Source: DATMER01 sp034667225
Lineage (GTDB): Bacteria; Acidobacteriota; Thermoanaerobaculia; Multivoradales; UBA5704
NCBI GenBank assembly: GCA_034667225.1
Contig: JAXDKG010000015.1
Location: 4,189-68,188 of the forward strand
DNA: 64,000 nt
Direction: 5' to 3'
Shown: positions 1-7,196 of the stretch, piece after piece
Numbering within the stretch: position 1 is the first letter of the stretch
Layout of the letters: each line of letters opens with the position of its first letter
Notes under the pieces: model-generated
What the model saw: only the letters and a program-made list of their open reading frames with translations
Database searches by the model: none
What the model was told of the DNA's origin: nothing
Program-made: the position numbers and the translations under genes

Positions 1-37
1 TGAGGAAGATGTCGATGAGCTGGGTCAGGGCTTCCAT
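1..37 (-). CDS. DedA-like membrane protein, N-terminus only (runs off left edge)
   Basis: Only the first 12 codons lie in the window, read leftwards from an ATG at 37-35 and giving MEALTQLIDIFL. A Shine-Dalgarno (AAAGGA) sits a few bases upstream. This opening resembles the start of DedA/SNARE-associated membrane proteins, which begin with a short amphipathic segment of this kind. The gene is divergent from the transporter that starts at 107, so the 69 bp between them would hold both promoters. The identity rests on very few residues and is tentative. Confidence 0.4.
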   Translation of the reverse strand, partial: MEALTQLIDIFL

Positions 38-106
38 AAAGTCCTTTCAGAGCCGCCAGAGAGTAAGTTGTCCCGCCCCCGGCGTCAATGAGAGACTCAC
101 CCTCCC

Positions 107-1873
107 ATGACCCTGTCCATCCTCCTCGTTCTGATCCTGCTCGTCGCAATCGTCGTGGTGTTCGCATTCGAGTGGGTCCCCGTCGACATGGCGACCCTGA
201 TCCTGCTGGCGATCCTGGTGCTCTCCGGCATTCTGACGGTCGACGAGGCGTTCTCGGGCTTCTCGAACGAGATCATCATCATCCTGGCCTCGATCTTCGT
301 GCTCTCGGGCGCCCTGATGAAGGGGGGCGTGCTCGATCACCTGAGCGACGGGATCCACCGCATCGCCGGGGGGAGCCGCTCCAAGATCCTGCTCTGCGTC
401 ATGCCGGTGACGTCCTTCATCTCCTCGTTCATGAACAACACGACCTGCACGGCGGTGATGATGCCGGCGGCGCTGGGGGTGAGCCGCAAGAGCGGGGTGA
501 GCGCAGGCAAGGTGCTGATTCCGCTGGCCTACGCCTCGATGCTCGGCGGCACCTGCACGCTGATCGGGACCTCCACCAACGTGGCGGCGAGCGGCTACAT
601 CGCGTCCACCGGCCTGGCGCCGTTCTCGATGTTCGAGTTCCTGCCGGTCGGTGTGGCGGTCTCCGTGCTGGGCATTGTGTACATGGTGCTGGTCGGCCAC
701 CGGCTGCTGCCGGACAACCGCGAGGAGGGATACGAGGAGCAGTACTCGATCCGCGAGTTCCTTTCCGAGGTGGTGGTGACCCCGGGCTCGCCGCTCGCCG
801 GGCAGGCGCTGCGCGACAGCCGGCTCGGGCAGATGGGCCTGCAAGTGCGGGCGGTGCTGCGGGGCAGCCGCAGGATGGACCCCGAGCCCGCCCTGCGCCT
901 GGAGGAGGACGACCTGCTCCTCGTGCAGACGACCCGGGAGGGGCTGCTCCAGGTCAAGGAGACGGCGGGGATCGAGATCCGCCCGGATCTCCAGATGGGC
1001 GATCTCGACCATGCCGCGGCCACCATGAAGATCGCCGAGGCGATCCTCATGCCGCAGTCCTCGGTGGTTGGCCGGACGATCAAGGAGCTGGATTTCCGCC
1101 GCCGTTTCGGCGTGATGGTGATCGCGATCTACCGGCGGGGGCATGCCCTGGCGACCCGGATCGGCGGCCTGCCGCTGAGGGTCGGGGACGTGCTGCTGAT
1201 CCAGGGGAGGCCGGAGCAGCTCCGGGCGCTCGCCGACAACCCCGACCTCTGGATCCTCCAGGAGACGGAGCACCAGCCGGCACGGCGGCGCAAGGGTCTC
1301 TATGCGGTAGGGATCTTCGTGCTGGCAGTGATCGCTTCGTCCTTCAACCTGGTGCCGCTGCCGATCGCCTTCCTGGTCGCGGCCCTGGCGGTGATCTTCA
1401 CGCGGCTGATCACGATGGAGGAGGCCTACGATCTGATCGACTGGCGGCTGCTGATCCTGATCGCCGGCATGACCGCGTTCGGCCTCGCGATGCGGAAGAC
1501 CGGCGCGGCGGAGTACCTGGCCACCCTGATCGCCGGCTGGACCGGCGGCCTCCCGGTGATCTTTCTGATGCTCGCGTTCACGGTGCTGACCATCCTGCTG
1601 ACCCAGCCGATGTCCAACGCCGCCGCGGCCCTGGTGGTGCTGCCGGTCGCCATGAACACGGCAGCAAAGCTGGGGCACGACCCGCGCGCCTTTGCGGTGC
1701 TGGTGACCCTGGCGGCGTCGCTCTCTTTCATAACGCCGTTCGAGCCTTCCTGCTTGATCGTTTATGGCCCGGGAAGGTATAGGTTCCGGGACTTCATGGT
1801 CTGCGGGCTGCCGTTGACGGCGATGGTGGTGGTGATCCTGCTGGTGATGGTGCCGGTGTTCTGGCCGCTTTAG
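107..1873 (+). CDS. SLC13/DASS-type anion permease with two RCK-C domains
   Basis: A 588-residue inner-membrane transporter. Two hydrophobic halves (about residues 1-205 and 395-588) surround a soluble insert (about 215-385) that reads as two TrkA-C/RCK-C domains, a layout known in bacterial SLC13-family permeases. Family signatures are the Asn/Thr motif MNNTTCTAVMMP in the first half, LIGTSTNVAASGY just after it, and TQPMSNAAAALVVLPVA in the second half, which correspond to the paired ion and substrate loops. Likely role is sodium- or proton-coupled uptake of a dicarboxylate, sulfate or similar anion; the substrate cannot be read from sequence. The RCK-C pair suggests ligand gating. It starts at the ATG at 107 and stands alone. 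Confidence 0.85.
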   Translation: MTLSILLVLILLVAIVVVFAFEWVPVDMATLILLAILVLSGILTVDEAFSGFSNEIIIILASIFVLSGALMKGGVLDHLSDGIHRIAGGSRSKILLCVMPVTSFISSFMNNTTCTAVMMPAALGVSRKSGVSAGKVLIPLAYASMLGGTCTLIGTSTNVAASGYIASTGLAPFSMFEFLPVGVAVSVLGIVYMVLVGHRLLPDNREEGYEEQYSIREFLSEVVVTPGSPLAGQALRDSRLGQMGLQVRAVLRGSRRMDPEPALRLEEDDLLLVQTTREGLLQVKETAGIEIRPDLQMGDLDHAAATMKIAEAILMPQSSVVGRTIKELDFRRRFGVMVIAIYRRGHALATRIGGLPLRVGDVLLIQGRPEQLRALADNPDLWILQETEHQPARRRKGLYAVGIFVLAVIASSFNLVPLPIAFLVAALAVIFTRLITMEEAYDLIDWRLLILIAGMTAFGLAMRKTGAAEYLATLIAGWTGGLPVIFLMLAFTVLTILLTQPMSNAAAALVVLPVAMNTAAKLGHDPRAFAVLVTLAASLSFITPFEPSCLIVYGPGRYRFRDFMVCGLPLTAMVVVILLVMVPVFWPL

Positions 1874-1892
1874 CCCTCACCCTCCGCTCTTC

Positions 1893-2079
1893 CCCCCACT
1901 GTAGAGACGCCCCGTGGGGCGTCTCCGCAGCGGTGACATCCTTCGAGCGACCACAGCCGGTCAGCGGTTTATCCGATGTCTTCTAGAAAGGGCTGTAGAC
2001 ACGTTCGCCATTGCCGTGACCCTTCTGGCGGCCTTTCCGCTCGGAGGAGACGCCCCACGGGGCGTCTCTACAGTGGGGG
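1893..2079. repeat. REPIN-like element: 34-bp perfect inverted repeats flanking about 120 bp
   Basis: The 34 bases at 1893-1926 recur exactly, in reverse complement, at 2046-2079. Each copy contains its own palindrome, GAGACGCCCC-GT-GGGGCGTCTC, a 10-bp stem with a 2-nt centre. Two inverted hairpin-forming repeats bracketing a short unique stretch match the architecture of REPINs or small MITEs. It lies in the 252-bp gap between two convergent genes, where nothing else is visible. Confidence 0.8.
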
Positions 2080-2125
2080 CAAGGCAGTAGTGTGTGCGGG
2101 TTTGAGCTGAGGGCCAGAGGACTTC

Positions 2126-2308
2126 TCAGACACCCTGAATCTCTTCCAGAGTCCCCATCTCAGCTGCGGTCTCCAGGAAGAGACTCACCGCTTCGTCCAA
2201 GGCCTCCCGAGCAGCCTCTGCCGTGGGACCTGAGCTCATGACGTCCAGCGGCATCTCATGGGCAATGAACTGACCATCCTCTTTCCAGATCTGAACGCTG
2301 TATTCCAT
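2126..2308 (-). CDS. HicB-like small protein
   Basis: A 60-residue protein with the partial RNase H-like fold of HicB/UPF0150 proteins: a strand-rich start (EYSVQIWKEDGQFIAHEMP) and a helix with the usual Thr-Ala-Glu-Ala opening, TAEAAREALDEAVSLFLE. HicB proteins normally neutralise the HicA mRNA interferase, but no HicA is present here and the protein lacks the extra C-terminal DNA-binding domain of long HicBs. Its ATG overlaps the stop of mnmA (TAATG), so it is probably translated by coupling after mnmA. It may be an orphan antitoxin or a solitary HicB-fold protein with another job. Confidence 0.7.
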   Translation of the reverse strand: MEYSVQIWKEDGQFIAHEMPLDVMSSGPTAEAAREALDEAVSLFLETAAEMGTLEEIQGV

Positions 2309-3384
2309 TACCCCAGCCGGCCCGTAATCCAGCAGCCGCCCACCACCCGCGTTCCCTGGTAGAAAACCGCCGCCTGTCCGGGAGTAATACCGCGCTGGGA
2401 CTCGGCGAAGAGCACTTCCGCCTTGCCCTCCGGGAGAGCCCGGACCCGCGCTGGCACTCCAGGATGCCGGGAGCGGATCTTCACGGTGACTTCCTCGGCC
2501 GGCTGCCCGATCCAGTGCAGGCGCTCCCCCAGGAGACCGGGCGCCAGGAGCTCGCTCTCCTCTCCGACGACCACGCGGTTCTCCTCCGGCTCGATCGCCA
2601 GCACGAAGAGGGGGCTTCGGGCGGCGAGCCCGAGACCTCGGCGCTGACCGACGGTGTAGCGGTAGTAGGGCTGACCCTCTCCCAACTCCCGGCCGCCGGA
2701 GTCCACCAGGGCCGCGGGCTCGGAGAGCCTCGCTCCCTCGAACCGGTCGGGATGCTCGGCCACCTGGGCCTCCACGAACTCGCGGATTCCTCCCGAGACG
2801 AAGCAGACTTCCATGCTCTCGCCCTTCTCGGCCACGACGAGGCCGGCTTCGCGGGCGAGCTCGCGGACCTGCGGCTTGGTCATCCCGCCCAGGGGGAAGA
2901 GGGAGGCGGCGAGCTGCTCCTGCGTCAGCTCGAAGAGGTAGTAGCTCTGGTCCTTGTCGGCATCGAGCGCGGTGTGCAGCTCGGGGCCGCCCGGCCCTTC
3001 CAGGATGCGGGCGTAGTGGCCGGTCGCCACCCGCTCCGCTCCCAGGCGCCTTGCGCGCTCCAGGAGCAGGTCGAACTTGATCCAGGTGTTGCAGCGCACG
3101 CAGGGGCTCGGGGTGCGGCCGGCCAGGTAGTCCTCCACGAAGGGATCGACGACCTTCTGGCGGAACTCCTCGTCCAGGCGCAGGGTGTAGTGAGGGATGC
3201 CCGCCTGCTGCGCGACCCGCTTGGCGTCGCCCAGATCGAGCGCGCCGCAGCAGCGGCCATGAGCCTCGACCCCGGACTGGTCCCAGAGCAGCATGGAGAG
3301 CCCCACCACGGGGACGCCGCTCTTCGCCAGCATCCAGGCGGTCACCGAGGAGTCCAGGCCGCCGCTCATGGCTACTGCGATCAT
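2308..3384 (-). CDS. mnmA: tRNA-specific 2-thiouridylase MnmA
   Basis: A 358-residue enzyme that thiolates U34 of tRNA Lys, Glu and Gln, adenylating the base and passing sulfur from a persulfide. The N-terminal PP-loop SGGLDSS is at residues 7-13. The catalytic and persulfide cysteines are present as C95 (TPSPCVRCN) and C194 (EVCFVSGG). Length fits the family. It follows the cysteine desulfurase gene with a 4-bp ATGA overlap, which places the sulfur donor and acceptor enzymes in one unit. A HicB-like gene overlaps its stop codon. Confidence 0.95.
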   Translation of the reverse strand: MIAVAMSGGLDSSVTAWMLAKSGVPVVGLSMLLWDQSGVEAHGRCCGALDLGDAKRVAQQAGIPHYTLRLDEEFRQKVVDPFVEDYLAGRTPSPCVRCNTWIKFDLLLERARRLGAERVATGHYARILEGPGGPELHTALDADKDQSYYLFELTQEQLAASLFPLGGMTKPQVRELAREAGLVVAEKGESMEVCFVSGGIREFVEAQVAEHPDRFEGARLSEPAALVDSGGRELGEGQPYYRYTVGQRRGLGLAARSPLFVLAIEPEENRVVVGEESELLAPGLLGERLHWIGQPAEEVTVKIRSRHPGVPARVRALPEGKAEVLFAESQRGITPGQAAVFYQGTRVVGGCWITGRLG

Positions 3385-4526
3385 GCCGAAACTCCTGCCG
3401 GAGCCACCCGGCGCAGCTCGGCGACCTCGCGGGCCAGGGCGTCGAGGAAGCCGTCGACCTCCTCGGGCCGGTTGGTGATGCCGAAGCTGATCCGCAGCGA
3501 GGCGAGGGCCTCGTCGCGGGAGAGGCCGATGGCGAGCAGCGTCTTGCTCGGCTCGACCGTGCCCGAGGAGCAGGCCGAGCCGGTGGAGACGGCGTAGCCC
3601 GCGAGGTCCAGACGAATCAGCAGCGATTCCCCTTCGACTCCCGGGAAGGCCACGTGCGAGGTGTTGGGCAGGCGAGGGGAGGACGCGCAGTGGATGATCG
3701 CGCCCGGCACCCGCTCGGGCAACAGGCTCTCGAAGCGGTCACGCATTCCAGCCAGCAAGGCCCGACGATCGTCCAGCTCCTCCCGGGCCGCCTCGGCCGC
3801 GGCTCCGAACCCGACGATCGCGGGCACGTTCTCGGTGCTCGCCCGGCGGCGCCGCTCCTGGCTGCCGCCGACCAGGAGGCCGGTCAGCTCCCGCCCCTTG
3901 CGCACCCAGACCGCCGCGGCGCCGAGCGGACCGTGGAACTTGTGGGCACCCAGGACGAGGTAGTCCACGCCGAGCTGCCGCACGTCCACCGGGATCTTGC
4001 CCACGGCCTGGACCGCGTCGCAGAGCACCGGAATGCCCCTCTCGCGGCAGGCGTTGGAAACTTCTGCGACCGGCTGGAGCGTACCCAGCTCATTGTTGGC
4101 GAGCATGAGGCAGACCAGACGGGTATCAGGTCGGAGGGCGGCGGTGAATTCCCGCGTGGAAACTACGCCGTCCGGTCCCGGGGACACCCGGGTGACCTCC
4201 AGGCCCATCCTCTCCAGCCGCGCCGCCCCCTCCCGGATCGAGGGGTGCTCGATGGACGAGATCACCAGATGGCCTTCAATCACCCCGAACAGCACCGCGT
4301 TGTTGCCCTCGGTCCCCGAGCCGGTGAAGACGATTTCCAGGGGACGGGCGCCGATCAGCGCGGCGACCTTCTCGCGCGCCTCCTCGACGGCGTTCCTCGC
4401 CACCTGTCCGAAACGGTGGATGGACGAGGGATTGCCGTGCCGCTCCCCGAGCCACGGGAGCATGGCCTCCCGGGCCTTCGGGTGGAGAGGGGTGGTAGCG
4501 TTGTGGTCCAGGTACACGGTCTGCAT
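3381..4526 (-). CDS. cysteine desulfurase (IscS/NifS family)
   Basis: A 381-residue PLP enzyme converting cysteine to alanine and enzyme-bound persulfide sulfur. Motifs are the start YLDHNATTPLHP, the loop MLANNELGTLQP, the PLP lysine in GAHKFHGP (K196) and the catalytic cysteine C319 in STGSACSSG. The short spacing around that cysteine fits group I IscS/NifS enzymes. It is the first gene of a minus-strand unit, with mnmA overlapping its stop by 4 bp, so supplying sulfur for tRNA thiolation is the likely main role. No iscU or iscA is nearby, so a general Fe-S assembly role is not indicated by context. The gene diverges from the GWxTD protein starting at 4587. Confidence 0.93.
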   Translation of the reverse strand: MQTVYLDHNATTPLHPKAREAMLPWLGERHGNPSSIHRFGQVARNAVEEAREKVAALIGARPLEIVFTGSGTEGNNAVLFGVIEGHLVISSIEHPSIREGAARLERMGLEVTRVSPGPDGVVSTREFTAALRPDTRLVCLMLANNELGTLQPVAEVSNACRERGIPVLCDAVQAVGKIPVDVRQLGVDYLVLGAHKFHGPLGAAAVWVRKGRELTGLLVGGSQERRRRASTENVPAIVGFGAAAEAAREELDDRRALLAGMRDRFESLLPERVPGAIIHCASSPRLPNTSHVAFPGVEGESLLIRLDLAGYAVSTGSACSSGTVEPSKTLLAIGLSRDEALASLRISFGITNRPEEVDGFLDALAREVAELRRVAPAGVSA

Positions 4527-4586
4527 ACGAACGGACTATTGTACCGCTTTGCGGCTTGCCGCCCGTCTTGGATTCGAAAGGTAGGA

Positions 4587-7196
4587 ATGATGCCCCTGTC
4601 CTCCAATCGCTCCCCGGCGTCCCTAATCAGGGACACCGTCCTCATTGTCCTTACCCTTCTTTGTGTCCTCTTCCTGTCCGTTTCCTCCCCCGCCGACGCG
4701 GCTCAGAACGCTGGTAAGAAGATGTCGCGCTCGCAGCGCAAGGAGCTCAGGAAGGAGCAGAAGGAGGCGGTCGCCAAGCTGCCGGCCAAATACCAGGAGT
4801 GGATCGCCGAGGTCGAGCTGCTCCTGACCGACGAGGAGCTGACCTCCTTCCTGACCCTGGAGAAGGATTACCAGCGCGACGCGTTCATCGAGCGCTTCTG
4901 GGAGGCGCGGGACAAGTACAAGTCCACGGGAGCCAACGAGTTCCGTGACCGCTGGCAGGCGCGCGTGGCGCAGGCCCGCCAGCAATTTGGCGACATGAGC
5001 GACGAGCGCTCCCAGATCTTCCTCCTCAACGGCCCTCCCGCCGCCACCGCCGCTTCGACCTGCTCGACCTTGCTCTGGCCCGTGGAGGCCTGGTTCTACG
5101 CCGGCAGCGACACCATCGGCCAGGAGTTCGTCATCGTCTTCTACCGCCGCTGGGGCGCCGGGCCTTACCGGGTCTGGAACCCGATGGAAGGGATGGACGT
5201 GCTGTTCGTCGAGAATTCCTATTCGATCGGCTCGCGGGGTCACGCGATCTCCGAGATCGCGCAGGGCTGTGTGCGCGACGGCGACCGGCTCGCCGCGATG
5301 ATCGGCTGGGTGGCCGCCCAGCGCATGAGCTACGCCCTGCTCCAGCAGCGCTTCGAGGCGCAGCCGCAGGGGCCCGGCGGCGAGTGGGTCGCCACTTTCG
5401 GCTCCTACTCGACCGAGATCCCCGAGGGGGCCGCGCTCCTGCCTGCAAAGCTGGAGGTCGAGTTCCCCGGCCGCTATCAGAACCGGACCGCTCTCCAGGG
5501 CGTGCTCTCCGTGGCATCCACGGACGCCGGCCTCGCCAAGCTCGCCGAGCATCGCTCGTACAACTTCGTCCTCACCGGCGAGGTGCTCCAGAAGGGCAAG
5601 CTGTTCGACCGCTTCCGGTACAAGTTCGACTTCCCGCTCCAGCCGGCGGCGGAAGGCGGGGACACCCAGCTCCCGCTCCTGTTCCAGCGCTACCTGCGGC
5701 CGGGCGAGTACCTGATGATCCTCAAGGTGGAGGACCTGAACTCGGGCAGGTTCTACCGCCAGGAGAAGACCCTCGTCGTTCCCCAGGTGGACAAAGCCGC
5801 GCCGCCTCCGCCGCCGTCCGATCCCGAGACCGCCCGCATCCTGGCCGAGGCCAACGCCGCGATCAGCAACGGCGAGACCACGCTCAAGATCGTGCCGCCG
5901 CCGGGCGACCTGCAGAGCGGGATGCTGCGCTTCGACACCCTGACCACGGGCGACATCGCCCAGGTCACCTTCGCGCTCGACGGCAAGCCGGTTCTGACCA
6001 AGAAGAAGCCGCCGTTCAGCGTCGAGCTGGATCTGGGATCGCTGCCCCGGCCGCGCAAGCTCTCCGTCACCGCCCTCGATGCGGCCGGCAACCAGATCGC
6101 CTCCGACGAGACCCTGATCAACGCCGTGGTGAACCGCTTCAAGGTGAACCTGATCGAGCCGCGCCGGGGGAAGAAGTACGAGAGCAGCCTGCTGACGAAC
6201 GTCGACATCGACGTGCCGGACGGCGAGACGGTCGAGCGGGTGGAGATCTACCTCAACGAGACCCGGCTGGCGACGCTCTACCAGCCGCCCTATACCCAGC
6301 CCGTCGTGCTGCCCAAGGACGAGCCGATCGCCTACGTCCGGGCGGTAGCCTTCCTGACCGACGGCAACTCCACCGAGGACCTGGTCTTCGTCAACGCCCC
6401 GGACAATTTGGCGGAGATGGACATCCAGTTCGTCGAGCTCTACACCTCGGTGCTCGACAGGCAGGGCCGGCCGGTCGAGGGGATGCAGCAGAAGGACTTC
6501 ACGGTGGTCGAGGACGGTGTAAGGCAAGAGATCGTGCGCTTCGAGAAGGTCACGAACCTGCCGATCCATGCGGCGGTGGCCCTGGATGTCTCGGCCTCGA
6601 TGACCGACAAGATCGAGCAGACGCGGCAGGCCGCCCTGCGCTTCATGGAGCAGACCATCCAGGCCAAGGACCGCGCCGCCCTGATCACCTTCAACGACCG
6701 GCCGAACCTGGCGGTGAAGTTCACCAAGGACGTCAACGCCCTGGCCGGCGGGCTCGCAGGGCTGAAGGCGGAACGAGGCACGGCGCTCTACGACTCGATC
6801 ATCTTCAGCCTCTTCTACTTCAACGGGGTCAAGGGTCAGCGGGCCATGCTGCTGCTCTCCGACGGCAAGGACGAGGGGAGCCGCTTCAGCTACGAGGATG
6901 CGCTCGACTACGCCCGCCGGGCCGGCGTGACGATCTATTCGATCGGCCTCGGGGATGACATCGACCGCAAGAAGCTGGAGAAGATCTCGGAGGAGACCGG
7001 CGGCCGTGCCTTTTTCTCCGCAAACACCGCGGGGCTCGACGCCATCTACCACACGATCGAGGAGGAGCTGCGCTCCAAGTACCTGATCGCCTACCAGTCC
7101 ACGAACACCGGCGGCGGCGACGATTTCCGCACGGTGGACCTCAAGGTGAACAAACCGGGGACTGAAGCCAAGACGCTGCGCGGATATTACCCTTGA
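4587..7196 (+). CDS. GWxTD-domain protein with C-terminal VWFA-related domain, copy 1
   Basis: An exported 869-residue protein. A signal or anchor segment lies at about residues 14-35. It is followed by a GWxTD-type domain (PAKYQEWIAEVELLLTDEE, RDAFIERFWEARD, then FLLNGPP), a beta-rich middle, two Ig-like stretches and a VWFA domain from about residue 660. The VWFA domain carries a MIDAS-like DVSASM near 666 and SDGKDEGS further on. The acidobacterial VWFA-related family usually works at the cell surface, probably in metal-dependent adhesion or complex assembly; the precise job is unknown. The start is the ATG at 4587, behind AAAGG; the adjacent ATG at 4590 is equally possible. Reading frame continues upstream antisense to the desulfurase, but without coding character. 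It is the first of three tandem paralogues. Confidence 0.85.
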   Translation: MMPLSSNRSPASLIRDTVLIVLTLLCVLFLSVSSPADAAQNAGKKMSRSQRKELRKEQKEAVAKLPAKYQEWIAEVELLLTDEELTSFLTLEKDYQRDAFIERFWEARDKYKSTGANEFRDRWQARVAQARQQFGDMSDERSQIFLLNGPPAATAASTCSTLLWPVEAWFYAGSDTIGQEFVIVFYRRWGAGPYRVWNPMEGMDVLFVENSYSIGSRGHAISEIAQGCVRDGDRLAAMIGWVAAQRMSYALLQQRFEAQPQGPGGEWVATFGSYSTEIPEGAALLPAKLEVEFPGRYQNRTALQGVLSVASTDAGLAKLAEHRSYNFVLTGEVLQKGKLFDRFRYKFDFPLQPAAEGGDTQLPLLFQRYLRPGEYLMILKVEDLNSGRFYRQEKTLVVPQVDKAAPPPPPSDPETARILAEANAAISNGETTLKIVPPPGDLQSGMLRFDTLTTGDIAQVTFALDGKPVLTKKKPPFSVELDLGSLPRPRKLSVTALDAAGNQIASDETLINAVVNRFKVNLIEPRRGKKYESSLLTNVDIDVPDGETVERVEIYLNETRLATLYQPPYTQPVVLPKDEPIAYVRAVAFLTDGNSTEDLVFVNAPDNLAEMDIQFVELYTSVLDRQGRPVEGMQQKDFTVVEDGVRQEIVRFEKVTNLPIHAAVALDVSASMTDKIEQTRQAALRFMEQTIQAKDRAALITFNDRPNLAVKFTKDVNALAGGLAGLKAERGTALYDSIIFSLFYFNGVKGQRAMLLLSDGKDEGSRFSYEDALDYARRAGVTIYSIGLGDDIDRKKLEKISEETGGRAFFSANTAGLDAIYHTIEEELRSKYLIAYQSTNTGGGDDFRTVDLKVNKPGTEAKTLRGYYP

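Noticed and set aside
4623..7052. 809-residue minus-strand frame opposite VWFA copy 1
   Set aside because: Complement of a well-supported gene; composition is typical of GC-rich shadows.
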